From Flavobacterium sp. 123 (GTDB lineage: Bacteria; Bacteroidota; Bacteroidia; Flavobacteriales; Flavobacteriaceae), in assembly GCF_003634825.1 (NCBI RefSeq), contig NZ_RBXD01000001.1, positions 2,750,501 to 2,814,500 of the forward strand: a stretch of DNA of 64,000 nucleotides, read 5' to 3'. Made by a program: the position numbers and the translations under genes. The notes below the pieces were generated by a model that searched no databases, was not told where the DNA came from, and was given only the letters and a program-made list of their open reading frames with translations. Shown here one piece after another: positions 1 through 8,875 of this stretch (positions within the stretch are counted from its first letter, which is position 1; every line of letters starts with the position of its first letter).

Positions 1-1144
1 AACCGAACAACCACATGATAAAAAACGTAGCTATCAAGGATACCGGAATATCTATTAAAGGTCTAAACGCAATTGCCCAATCTCTAAAGAATAAATAGAT
101 AATTAGGATTACCAAAAGAATCGAAATTCCTAATGTTTCTGCAACTTCAATAACTGATTTTTTTACAAAAACGGTATTGTCAATTACGATATTCAAATGA
201 ATATCTTTAGGCAAATCCTTTTTTAAAATTTGATATTCTTTGTAAAATTCTTTTGAAATATCTAAATAATTTGCTCCCGGAAGAGGTACAATAGCAACAC
301 CAACTAATGGCGTTCCGGATTGCGTCATTTTAGTTTCAATATTTTCGGCACCCATAACCGCATTACCTACATCACTAAAACGCACTATTTTTTCTCCTTC
401 TGAGCGAATGATTATATTATTAAATTCTTCAGCTGTGGCTAAATTTCCAACTGTTTTTACGGTAAGTTCCGTATTAGCACCTGTTATTTTTCCGGAAGGT
501 AATTCGACATTTTGTTTGTTTAAAGCTTCACGTACTTCTGAAACAGTACAACCGTAAGAAGCTAATTTCACAGGATCAATCCACAAACGCATTGCGTATC
601 TTTTTTGTCCCCAAATTTGAATTCCACTAACACCAGGAATAGTTTCCAAACGTTGACCGATAACATTTTCAGCATAATCGCTTAATTCTAAAGCGCTTCT
701 GGAATCACTTTGAACTGTCATAGAAATAATAGCTTCACCATTGGCATCAGCCTTAGAAACAACTGGTGGCGCATCAATATCTTGAGGTAAACTACGAATG
801 GCTTGTGAAACTTTATCACGGACATCATTTGCTGCTTCTTCGAGATTTTTATCTAAATTAAATTCAACCGTGATATTGCTACTACCTTGAATACTTGAAG
901 AAGTCACATTTCGAATACCATCAATAGAGTTAATTGCTTTTTCTAAAGGTTCTGTAATTTGGGATTCAATGATATCTGAATTTGCTCCAGCATAATTTGT
1001 ACGAATAGAAACTTGCGCAGGATCAATAGAAGGAAATTCTCTAATTCCAAGAAAACTGTAACCAATTAATCCAAAAAGGATGATGGCTAAATTTACAACG
1101 ATAGTAAATACGGGTCTTCTTATACTTGTGGTTGATAAACTCAT
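1..1144 (-). CDS. RND efflux pump inner-membrane subunit (HAE1/AcrB type), partial
   Basis: This is the N-terminal part (about 381 codons) of an AcrB/MexB-type proton-driven efflux pump of the inner membrane; the rest lies beyond the left edge. It starts MSLSTTSIRRPVFTIVV, the usual cytoplasmic start plus first membrane helix of the family, followed by the periplasmic porter region with the typical order FPSIDPAQV, EPLEKAI, IQGSSNITVEF and IWGQKRYAMRLW. The second membrane segment (ISILLVILIIYLFF) begins near residue 340. The sequence is of the drug/solute type rather than the heavy-metal type. It lies 65 bases downstream of its adaptor gene and is probably cotranscribed with it. An outer-membrane TolC partner is expected further left but is not in view. 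Confidence 0.93.
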   Translation of the reverse strand, partial: MSLSTTSIRRPVFTIVVNLAIILFGLIGYSFLGIREFPSIDPAQVSIRTNYAGANSDIIESQITEPLEKAINSIDGIRNVTSSSIQGSSNITVEFNLDKNLEEAANDVRDKVSQAIRSLPQDIDAPPVVSKADANGEAIISMTVQSDSRSALELSDYAENVIGQRLETIPGVSGIQIWGQKRYAMRLWIDPVKLASYGCTVSEVREALNKQNVELPSGKITGANTELTVKTVGNLATAEEFNNIIIRSEGEKIVRFSDVGNAVMGAENIETKMTQSGTPLVGVAIVPLPGANYLDISKEFYKEYQILKKDLPKDIHLNIVIDNTVFVKKSVIEVAETLGISILLVILIIYLFFRDWAIAFRPLIDIPVSLIATFFIMWLFG

Positions 1145-1209
1145 TTTTGATTTTAGGATTTAATAGTTTTGAATTAGAATTTCTAATGACTGAAATTTAA
1201 AATTGTAAA

Positions 1210-2268
1210 CTATTTTATTTTTACAATAACAGGAGTTTCATCTTTTAATGACATAACTCCACTAGTTAATAATGTATCTCCAGGATTCAACCCTTTAAAA
1301 ACTAATACAGTAGCATCTGTTCTAGTAGCGGTTTCAATTATAACTTCTTTTGCAAAGCCGTTATTATTGATAAAAACTTTCTTTCCGTCTTGTACAGGAA
1401 TTACTGCTTCAGAAGGAACTACTATTGCATCTTTAATTATATCCAATGGTAATTCTACATTCGCAAACGTACCCGGTAATAATTTACCGTCTTTATTTTC
1501 TGCTATAGCACGAACTTTCAAGGTTCTAGTAGCAACTTCAACTTCAGGTTCAATGGCATATACTTTAGCCGTATATTTATCATCAGAACCAGCTACTGTA
1601 AAACTTAAAAAAGTATTTATTTTAACTTGTGAAGTATATTTTTCAGGAATAGAAAATGTGATTTTCAGTTTGCCAATATTAACTAATTTAGCTACTAAAA
1701 TAGAAGGTGTTACATAAGTTCCTGGCGAAATTGAACGCAATCCAATTTTTCCAGAAAAAGGAGCTCTAACAGATGTTTTTGAAATTTGAGCTTTAATTAA
1801 TTGAGTTTGTGCTTGAGCGGATTTATAATCAGATCTAGCAACATCATATTCTTCTTGACTAATAGCTTCTTTTTGCAAAAGTAATTTAGCACGTCTTTCA
1901 TTCTCAGAAGCTAATCCTTCTTTGGTAGTTGCTTGAGTTAATTGTGCTTTTAATTCCACATCATTTACTTTAAAAAGAACTTGCCCTTTAGCAACATTGC
2001 TACCTTCACTAAAATAAATACCTTCAACAATTCCCGAAACTTCAGATCTAATTTCCACTTGCTCGTTAGCTTCAATTGATCCAGAAAGCGATAGATTGTT
2101 GTCAAAAGTTCCACTTTTAAGTACAATCCCACTTACATTAATAGGTTTGTCTTTTCCGTTTGGACCTTTAGGATCTCCAGATTCACTTTTATTTTCAATG
2201 ATTCGATACGAAATGAATCCAATGATTCCAGCAGTTAAGAGTGTGTAAACAAGGTATTTTATCTTCAT
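1210..2268 (-). CDS. RND efflux periplasmic adaptor (membrane fusion protein)
   Basis: A 352-residue MexA/AcrA-family adaptor that links the inner-membrane pump encoded just downstream to an outer-membrane channel. An N-terminal membrane anchor (about residues 5-22) is followed by a flexible linker, the first half of a biotinyl-lipoyl-like domain (VEIRSEVSGIVEGIYFSEG), a helical hairpin rich in Lys/Glu/Gln (about 105-160), the second lipoyl half (VRAPFSGKIGLRSISPGTYV) and a beta-barrel domain. No lipobox Cys is seen, so it is anchored by its helix rather than by lipid. The start has no competing upstream ATG. A possible minus-strand -7 box (TAACTTTG, 2323 to 2316) and a perfect palindrome at 2367-2382 lie upstream. 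Confidence 0.93.
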   Translation of the reverse strand: MKIKYLVYTLLTAGIIGFISYRIIENKSESGDPKGPNGKDKPINVSGIVLKSGTFDNNLSLSGSIEANEQVEIRSEVSGIVEGIYFSEGSNVAKGQVLFKVNDVELKAQLTQATTKEGLASENERRAKLLLQKEAISQEEYDVARSDYKSAQAQTQLIKAQISKTSVRAPFSGKIGLRSISPGTYVTPSILVAKLVNIGKLKITFSIPEKYTSQVKINTFLSFTVAGSDDKYTAKVYAIEPEVEVATRTLKVRAIAENKDGKLLPGTFANVELPLDIIKDAIVVPSEAVIPVQDGKKVFINNNGFAKEVIIETATRTDATVLVFKGLNPGDTLLTSGVMSLKDETPVIVKIK

Positions 2269-2366
2269 ATTTATAGTGTAAGAGTAGTATTAATGTGTCT
2301 TTTTAACGCAATTAACAAAGTTATACTTTTGGATTCAAAAAAATCATTCCTTTGCTATAATTTAAC

Positions 2367-2382
2367 ATTTGTATATACAAAT
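2367..2382. promoter_or_regulatory. 16-bp perfect palindrome, candidate operator of the efflux operon
   Basis: ATTTGTATATACAAAT reads identically on both strands. It sits about 100 bases upstream of the adaptor start and 20 bases past the recG stop. A symmetric 16-bp site is what a dimeric repressor such as a TetR- or MarR-type regulator would bind, and efflux operons are often controlled in that way. No regulator gene adjoins it in view, so the role is inferred. Confidence 0.4.
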
Positions 2383-2403
2383 AGTAATACTAAGTTAAAA
2401 AGT

Positions 2404-4512
2404 TTAACTAATGTAATTCCAAATATTTTTCTTTTTAGTCAATTCGATGAAAACTGCCCGTAGCGTTTGATGTTCTGGTTTCTGTAAAGGAGCGTCTTCT
2501 CGTAGTATTTTGAGCGCATAATTCCTTGCTAACATTAGGATGTCTCTATCCTTTACAATATCGGCAATTTGAAGATTAAGCACACCGCTTTGTTGCGTTC
2601 CCATCAAATCTCCTGGTCCACGAAGTTTAAGATCAACTTCGGCAATTTCAAAACCATCGTTCGTTTGTACCATCGTTTCCATTCGAGTTTTACTGTCAGA
2701 ACTCAATTTGTGACTCGTCATCAAAATGCAATAACTTTGTTCGGCACCACGACCTACACGGCCTCTAAGTTGGTGCAATTGTGATAATCCAAAACGTTCT
2801 GCACTTTCAATAATCATCACACTAGCATTAGGGATATTGACGCCAACTTCAATCACTGTTGTAGCTACCATAATATTTGTTTTCCCCTCGGAGAATCGTT
2901 TCATTTCTGAATCTTTGTCGGATGGTTTCATTTTTCCATGAAGAATAGAAATAGAATACTGAGGTAAAGGAAAATCTCGGGAAATACTTTCGTATCCGTC
3001 CATTAAATCTTTGAAATCCATTTTTTCAGATTCCTGAATTAAAGGATATACAATATATATTTGTCTGCCAATGGCGATTTCGTCTCGTATAAATTTCCAT
3101 ACTTTCAAGCGGTTGCTGTCAAAACGATGCACAGTTTGAATAGGTTTTCGGCCAGGCGGTAACTCATCAATTACAGAAATATCTAAATCACCATACAAAC
3201 TCATTGCTAAAGTTCTTGGAATAGGAGTGGCGGTCATTACCAAAATATGTGGCGGAATTTCGTTTTTCTTCCAAAGTTTTGAACGCTGTTCCACTCCAAA
3301 ACGATGTTGTTCGTCAATTACGGCTAAACCTAAGTTTTTAAATTTAACCTTATCTTCTAATAAAGCATGTGTACCAATTAGAATGTGTAAACTTCCATTT
3401 TCTAAGTCTTCATGAATTATTTTTCTAGCGGCAGTTTTAGTTGATCCTGTAAGGATTTGAATATTTATATCAAGGGTTTTAGCTAATTCTGATAATCCTA
3501 TAAAATGTTGATTTGCTAAGATTTCGGTTGGTGCCATTAAGCAAGCCTGAAAGCCATTATCTAAGGCTAACAGCATACTCATGAAGGCTACAATAGTTTT
3601 ACCGGAACCCACATCTCCTTGTAACAAACGGTTCATTTGGGCATTACTTCCCATATCTGTCCTAATCTCTTTAAGTACTCTTTTTTGAGCATTTGTGAGT
3701 TCAAAAGGCAAATGATTTTGATAAAATTCATTGAAATACTTTCCAACAGTTGTAAAAGGATGTCCTTTAATTTTGTGCTTTCTGATTAAGTTTTTAGTAA
3801 TTAATTGTAATTGGATAAAAAACAATTCTTCAAATTTTAATCGGAATTGGGCTTTCGCCAAAAGCTCACTATTCTTTGGAAAATGAATATTAAATAAAGC
3901 TGTTTTTTTAGGAACGAGCTTAAGTTCGTTGATAAGATAATCGGGTAAAGTTTCTGTAAATAATGTTTGCGTTTCCAGAAACAATTGCTGCATCATTTTA
4001 TTGATTACTCTATTGCTAATGCCTCTATTGGTTAAGGTTTCTGTAGATGGATATACAGGCTGCATCGCTGAACGCAGGCTTTTTTCGTGTTCTGTTAATA
4101 ATTCAATTTCAGGATGAGCCATGTTAAATAGTCCGTTAAATGAACTGCATTTTCCGAAAATAACACAAACTTCATTAATTTTTAGACTCTCCCGAATCCA
4201 TTTGTGGCCTTGAAACCAAACCAGTTCCATTTGTCCTGTGTCATCTACAAAAGTCGCTACTAAGCGTTTTCTTCCTTTAGCAAATTCTACGGTTTTAATA
4301 GCAATAATTTTTCCGATAATTTGGACTTCCGCAGCATTATTTTGGAGCTCATTAATTTTATAATAACGAGTTCTGTCTATATATCTATTAGGAAAAAAAT
4401 TAACCAAATCCCCATACTTATGAATTCCCAATTCCTTACGGAGTAATTCGCCCCGATTAGGACCAACGCCTTTGAGGTATTCAATGGGAGTTTGTAATAG
4501 GTTTTGCTGCAT
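2404..4512 (-). CDS. recG: ATP-dependent DNA helicase RecG
   Basis: RecG is the monomeric branch-migration helicase that remodels stalled replication forks and Holliday junctions. The 702 residues match the family length. The N-terminal part has the wedge/OB-fold region (about 55-150, including VQIIGKIIAIKT and GKCSSFNGLFNMAHPE). The helicase core follows: Walker A GDVGSGKT (299-306), the DEQH box (400-403), MTATPIPRT, and the C-terminal helicase motifs TTVIEVGVNIPNA and HQLRGRVGRG. The start is the only ATG giving the conserved N-terminus MQQNLLQTPIEYLKGVG. The gene stands alone on the minus strand, divergent from a DUF1697 gene. Confidence 0.97.
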   Translation of the reverse strand: MQQNLLQTPIEYLKGVGPNRGELLRKELGIHKYGDLVNFFPNRYIDRTRYYKINELQNNAAEVQIIGKIIAIKTVEFAKGRKRLVATFVDDTGQMELVWFQGHKWIRESLKINEVCVIFGKCSSFNGLFNMAHPEIELLTEHEKSLRSAMQPVYPSTETLTNRGISNRVINKMMQQLFLETQTLFTETLPDYLINELKLVPKKTALFNIHFPKNSELLAKAQFRLKFEELFFIQLQLITKNLIRKHKIKGHPFTTVGKYFNEFYQNHLPFELTNAQKRVLKEIRTDMGSNAQMNRLLQGDVGSGKTIVAFMSMLLALDNGFQACLMAPTEILANQHFIGLSELAKTLDINIQILTGSTKTAARKIIHEDLENGSLHILIGTHALLEDKVKFKNLGLAVIDEQHRFGVEQRSKLWKKNEIPPHILVMTATPIPRTLAMSLYGDLDISVIDELPPGRKPIQTVHRFDSNRLKVWKFIRDEIAIGRQIYIVYPLIQESEKMDFKDLMDGYESISRDFPLPQYSISILHGKMKPSDKDSEMKRFSEGKTNIMVATTVIEVGVNIPNASVMIIESAERFGLSQLHQLRGRVGRGAEQSYCILMTSHKLSSDSKTRMETMVQTNDGFEIAEVDLKLRGPGDLMGTQQSGVLNLQIADIVKDRDILMLARNYALKILREDAPLQKPEHQTLRAVFIELTKKKNIWNYIS

Positions 4513-4581
4513 ACTGCGAAGATAGTTTTTTGTTTGGAAATTAGAAAATGGGAATGTTTTAGAATTAGTTAAGAATATTAA

Positions 4582-4589
4582 TATCTTTG
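4582..4589 (+). promoter_or_regulatory. Bacteroidota -7 box before the DUF1697 gene
   Basis: TATCTTTG fits the TAnnTTTG consensus of the primary sigma factor of Bacteroidota and lies 20 bases before the start codon. A T-rich TTTTA stands near the expected -33 position (about 4557). It was recognised by eye only. Confidence 0.42.
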
Positions 4590-4609
4590 ACTAAATTAAA
4601 AATTTAAGA

Positions 4610-5164
4610 ATGACAACTCATCTCGCATTGCTTCGTGGTATTAATGTTTCCGGTCATAATATGATAAAAATGGAAGCGCTAAAAACGACTTTGGAAGCTA
4701 TTGGTTTTCAAAATGTGGAAACTTACATTCAGTCCGGAAATGTTTTTGTGGATACCGAAGAAGAAAATGCTGCTGCCGTTGGTTTTAAAATAAAGCAGGA
4801 AATTTTCAAAGTTTTTGGGCATGAAGTTCCAGTTGTAGTCGTTACCATTTCTGATTTAGAAAATTGTTTTAAAAACAATTCTTTTTTTAAGGAAAAAGAC
4901 ATTGATTTGAAGAAACTATATGTGGCTTTTGTTTCAATTGAATTGCGAACGGATCATATTAATGATTTAAAAATGAGTCAAGTCAAACCAGACGAAGCTA
5001 GTATTGATAAAAACAAAATTTATATTAAATACGCTGTAGGTGCTGGAAAGACTAGATTTGATCAAAAATATATTGAGAAAAAACTTAATTTAACAGCAAC
5101 CATTCGTAATTGGAATACAGTAACTCAATTGTTGAAAATGTTTCAAGAAAGAGTACAAAAATAG
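4610..5164 (+). CDS. DUF1697 family protein
   Basis: A 184-residue soluble protein of the DUF1697 family. The diagnostic start is visible: LALLRGINVSGHNMIKM, then the AIGFQNVETYIQSGNV segment shared by these proteins. Family members are widespread in bacteria and have no established biochemical role. The protein has no signal peptide or membrane segment and is probably cytoplasmic. It precedes an M1 aminopeptidase gene by 39 bases on the same strand and may be cotranscribed with it. Confidence 0.9.
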   Translation: MTTHLALLRGINVSGHNMIKMEALKTTLEAIGFQNVETYIQSGNVFVDTEEENAAAVGFKIKQEIFKVFGHEVPVVVVTISDLENCFKNNSFFKEKDIDLKKLYVAFVSIELRTDHINDLKMSQVKPDEASIDKNKIYIKYAVGAGKTRFDQKYIEKKLNLTATIRNWNTVTQLLKMFQERVQK

Positions 5165-5203
5165 TTCTATACGCTTGTAAACCGTAGTTATAACTTTTTA
5201 ATA

Positions 5204-7273
5204 ATGAAATATCTATTTCTTTTTATTTCTGTATTTACATTTGCTCAACAAACAAAATTTGTTGATTTCAAAAATGCAAGTGCGCAAATTACAATTAGTC
5301 CTGAAGATAAAAAGGTTTCCGGAAGTGGGAGCTATTGTTTCGATGTTTTAAAACCAATTGACACCATCAAAATTGACGCTCAAAACATCGAATTTGATGA
5401 AATTTATTTAAATGAAAAAAAAGTAAACTTCATTAATAATGGTAAATATTTAGCTATAATTTATCCTTTTAAAAAAAGCAAAAAAAATAACATATCATTT
5501 AATTATAGCGTAAAACCTAAGCTAGCTTTGTATTTTATTGGGAGTAAAGAAAAAGATAATTTACAAATTTGGACACAAGGACAAGGAAAATACACCAGCC
5601 ATTGGTTTCCAAGCTTTGATGATGTAAATGAAAAAGTAATCTTCAATATGACGGTTGTTTTTGACTCAAAGTATACCGTAATTTCAAATGGAATTTTAAA
5701 AAATAAAGTCCAGAATAACAATATGACGTATTGGAATTACAACATGCAAAAGCCTATGAGTTCTTATTTGTTGATGCTTGCCATTGGTAAATTTGATAAA
5801 AAAATAGTTTATTCTAATTCGGGAATTCCTTTAGAAATGTATTTTGAACCTAACGAAAAGGCAAAGTTTGAACCCACTTATAGAAATTCAAAACGAATGT
5901 TTGACTTTCTGAATACAGCAATAGGAGTGAAGTATCCTTGGCAAATTTACAAGCAAGTACCCGTTCGGGATTTTTTATATGCCGGAATGGAAAACACTAG
6001 CGCAACTCTGTTTACCACTCGTTATGTAGTTGATTCTTTAGGCTTTGAAGATAGAAGCTACACGAATGTAAATGCACATGAATTAGCGCATCAGTGGTTT
6101 GGAAATTTAATTACTGCCGAAAGTGGAAAGCATCATTGGTTACAAGAAGGTTTTGCAACGTATTATGCTTTATTAGCTGAAAAAGAAATTTATGGGGAAG
6201 ATTATTTTTATTCCAAATTATATGAATATGCACAGCAATTAAAATTTGCGGCTAGAACAGATACTATTCCTGTTTTGAATGCGAAAGCCAGTTCCTTGAG
6301 TTTTTATCAAAAAGGAGCTTGGGCATTATTTGTTTTGGATGAAGAAATTGGTCATGAAACTTTTAGAAAAGCAGTAAAAAACTATTTGAAAAAATATTCT
6401 TTTCAAACAGTAAATACGGAAGATTTTTTTAATGAAATAAAGAAAGTTTCAAATTATGATTTGAAAGAATTTAGCAAAAATTGGCTTGAGTTAATCGATA
6501 TTAATTCGCAACAAATCAATAGTTTATTAGGTAAAAATAAATCCATTCAACTGTTATTCGATATAGATAAAGTAAAGAATAAATCGATATCTGAAAAACA
6601 AGATTTTTTTGCAAAAACATTACAATCTAAAGTTCCCTCTTTTATAAAAGAAGCGATAGTGAACCAATTGAAAAATGAAAATTTTGAAGAAAAAGAGACA
6701 CTTCTAAAGCTGGCACTTGGCACCAATGAAATACAAGTTCGCCAAGCGGTTGCAGCTACTTTAACAGAAATTCCAGAAAGTTTCAGACCATATTACGAAA
6801 CCTTATTAAATGATAAATCATACCAAACCCAAGAAATAGCATTGTATAATTTGTGGAATAATTTTCCGGAAAATAGAAATGAATATCTAGTCAAATCAAA
6901 ATCATGGATTGGATTCAATGATTATAATTTAAGGACATTGTGGTTGTCTTTAGCATTATCTACAGCAGATTATCCTGAAAACAAACAGGAATTAATAGCA
7001 GAATTGATTACCTATTCCTCTACTAATTTTGAAGCAACAACGCGACAAAATGCTTTAGAAAAACTTATAGGTTTTCATTTAATAAATGATACAGTTTTGA
7101 TAAATTTAGTCAATGCTACAACGCACCATATGTGGCAGTTTTCAAAATTCGGAAGAGAAGCTATTCGGAAGTTATTAAAGGATCCAGAAATGAGAACTCA
7201 ATTTGAAAACATTCTCTCAAACTTAAATGATTCAGAGAAATTTCAATTGAATCGCTTATTAAGAGAACAGTAA
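5204..7273 (+). CDS. M1 family metallopeptidase (aminopeptidase), exported
   Basis: A 689-residue zinc aminopeptidase of the gluzincin M1 family, which removes N-terminal residues from peptides. A short signal peptide (MKYLFLFISVFTFAQ) indicates export to the periplasm or cell surface. The exopeptidase motif appears as AGMEN, and the zinc site is HELAHQW with H292, E293 and H296, followed 19 residues later by the third ligand E315 in WLQEGFATYY. The C-terminal third is helical and HEAT-like, as in larger M1 enzymes. No type IX secretion C-terminal domain was recognised. The gene ends 5 bases before the convergent stop of the next gene. Confidence 0.94.
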   Translation: MKYLFLFISVFTFAQQTKFVDFKNASAQITISPEDKKVSGSGSYCFDVLKPIDTIKIDAQNIEFDEIYLNEKKVNFINNGKYLAIIYPFKKSKKNNISFNYSVKPKLALYFIGSKEKDNLQIWTQGQGKYTSHWFPSFDDVNEKVIFNMTVVFDSKYTVISNGILKNKVQNNNMTYWNYNMQKPMSSYLLMLAIGKFDKKIVYSNSGIPLEMYFEPNEKAKFEPTYRNSKRMFDFLNTAIGVKYPWQIYKQVPVRDFLYAGMENTSATLFTTRYVVDSLGFEDRSYTNVNAHELAHQWFGNLITAESGKHHWLQEGFATYYALLAEKEIYGEDYFYSKLYEYAQQLKFAARTDTIPVLNAKASSLSFYQKGAWALFVLDEEIGHETFRKAVKNYLKKYSFQTVNTEDFFNEIKKVSNYDLKEFSKNWLELIDINSQQINSLLGKNKSIQLLFDIDKVKNKSISEKQDFFAKTLQSKVPSFIKEAIVNQLKNENFEEKETLLKLALGTNEIQVRQAVAATLTEIPESFRPYYETLLNDKSYQTQEIALYNLWNNFPENRNEYLVKSKSWIGFNDYNLRTLWLSLALSTADYPENKQELIAELITYSSTNFEATTRQNALEKLIGFHLINDTVLINLVNATTHHMWQFSKFGREAIRKLLKDPEMRTQFENILSNLNDSEKFQLNRLLREQ

Positions 7274-7278
7274 ATAGT

Positions 7279-7800
7279 TTACCACAACTGACTAACTTCA
7301 TTTTTGATAAAAGCTAAAGCAGCATTACTTGGCGATTGTTTTTCTAACAAATTATTCAAAAGTAATTCTCTAATTTGATCAGCATTATCAATGCCTTCAG
7401 TTCTATTTGCTTTTCGAATCATTTGAATAGTTGCATTCTTTGCAGTTGTTATAATGCTCCAACACTCATCTGAAATATAAATTTGTTGCGTTAAATTATG
7501 TTCAAATTCCTGCTCGATATGAGCAATAACTAAATTCTCATAATCATTTTTATCATTAGAAATAGGCGTTATGCGAATCAATAATTTTGTTAAACTGATG
7601 CGTTCTAAAAACAAAGTCATACGCTCATAAGCTTGTAAACGTAATGGTAAAGCCTCTTTATGTGTTTCTTTCTGTAGCAACCATCTTCGGGTATTTTGTT
7701 GGTCTTTAAAATAGGATTGAAATAAGTAATAAGCAACTGCACCTGTAACTATTGAAGGAATTGTATAGGCTAAAATTTCTATAATTTTTGTAGCATCCAT
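7279..7800 (-). CDS. Hypothetical membrane-anchored protein
   Basis: A 173-residue protein with one N-terminal membrane helix (about residues 9-28, LAYTIPSIVTGAVAYYLF) and a charged, helical cytoplasmic part with LQAYERMTLFLERI. It resembles a conserved flavobacterial family of unknown function; I recall the name DUF7935 for such proteins, but the assignment is not secure. It is convergent with the aminopeptidase gene and divergent from the TSUP permease gene. No catalytic motif is visible. Confidence 0.8.
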   Translation of the reverse strand: MDATKIIEILAYTIPSIVTGAVAYYLFQSYFKDQQNTRRWLLQKETHKEALPLRLQAYERMTLFLERISLTKLLIRITPISNDKNDYENLVIAHIEQEFEHNLTQQIYISDECWSIITTAKNATIQMIRKANRTEGIDNADQIRELLLNNLLEKQSPSNAALAFIKNEVSQLW

Positions 7801-7901
7801 TTTTTTAAATTTAAAGAAACAAAAATATACTTTTTGATTGTAATATTTATGTAGGAAACCTAATTTTGCCCGAGTAAATTCTTATTTTAAAAGACTCGCA
7901 A

Positions 7902-8669
7902 TTGGAAACCTATATTTTGATTTTATTATGTTTGGCTGCTTTTGCTGCAGGATTTATAGACGCTGTTGTTGGAGGTGGTGGACTTATTCAAACTCCAGTA
8001 GGACTTATTTTGTTGCCTAATCTTCCTGTCGCAACAGTTATTGGTACATTAAAAGTTCCTGCTTTCAGTGGTACTTCATTTGCAGCCTTTCAGTATCTTA
8101 AAAAAGTAGATATGAATTGGAAATTATTGGCCATTATGATGGTTTTAGCATTTCCATCCGCTTTTTTGGGATCTACTTTATTGACTTATGTGAGTAATGA
8201 TTTTATGAAACCATTATTACTTGTAGTACTCTCTTTTTTGGTTGTTTATACTTATGCCAAAAAAAATTTCGGTCAACATATTGAAAAAAATCTATCTTAT
8301 AAAAAACAGCTTATAAATGCAATTTCTATCAGTTTTATCGTTGGTTTATACGATGGATTTATTGGTCCTGGAACTGGAAGTTTTTTAGTTGTGGCTTTCA
8401 TTGCACTAATGGGTTTTGATTTTTTGCACGCTTCCGCAAATGCCAAAATGGTAAACTTAGCTACAAATTTTGGTTCTATATGCTTGTTTATGTTGAAAGG
8501 AAAAATCATTTGGGCAATTGCAATTCCAATGGCGGTCAGTAATGCATTCGGAGGTTTGCTAGGTGCTAAATTAGCGATTAATAAAGGAAATAGTTTTATT
8601 CGAATATTCTTTTTGGTCGTGGTTGTAGGGACTTTAATCCGTTTTGCTTACGATGTTTTTTTTAAATAA
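7902..8669 (+). CDS. TSUP family permease (TauE/SafE type)
   Basis: A 255-residue multi-pass inner-membrane protein of the TauE/SafE (TSUP) family, which moves small sulfur-containing or organic anions; the substrate here is unknown. The two repeated halves show the family signatures FAAGFIDAVVGGGGLIQTP near the start and VGLYDGFIGPGTGSFLVV in the middle. About eight hydrophobic segments are visible. Translation must begin at the TTG at 7902, because the next in-frame Met is about 70 residues in and would remove the first conserved motif. It stands alone, with about 200 AT-rich bases after it in which I see only weak imperfect inverted repeats. Confidence 0.93.
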   Translation: METYILILLCLAAFAAGFIDAVVGGGGLIQTPVGLILLPNLPVATVIGTLKVPAFSGTSFAAFQYLKKVDMNWKLLAIMMVLAFPSAFLGSTLLTYVSNDFMKPLLLVVLSFLVVYTYAKKNFGQHIEKNLSYKKQLINAISISFIVGLYDGFIGPGTGSFLVVAFIALMGFDFLHASANAKMVNLATNFGSICLFMLKGKIIWAIAIPMAVSNAFGGLLGAKLAINKGNSFIRIFFLVVVVGTLIRFAYDVFFK

Positions 8670-8845
8670 TTTTTTTTAAACTATATATGTTTTCTAAGAG
8701 ATTATAAGTTAAAATTGGTCTGTCATTTATTTGACTTTTTAGTTAAAAAAAGACCTTAAATGACCTTATATTTCTTACATGGTTTAATAAATGACGAATG
8801 GTTTTTTAGCTTCATTTAAAAGTACACTTTTACATCTTTAATTCT

Positions 8846-8853
8846 TATTTTTG
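8846..8853 (+). promoter_or_regulatory. Putative -7 box for uvrD
   Basis: TATTTTTG fits TAnnTTTG and lies 22 bases before the uvrD start. No good -33 box is seen, so confidence is limited. Confidence 0.38.
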
Positions 8854-8875
8854 CATACAATAATTTAAAAATTAC

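Noticed and set aside
8670..8875. Structured RNA or riboswitch upstream of uvrD
   Set aside because: Only short imperfect repeats (GTCATTTA and TAAATGAC) are found, with no stable stem set.
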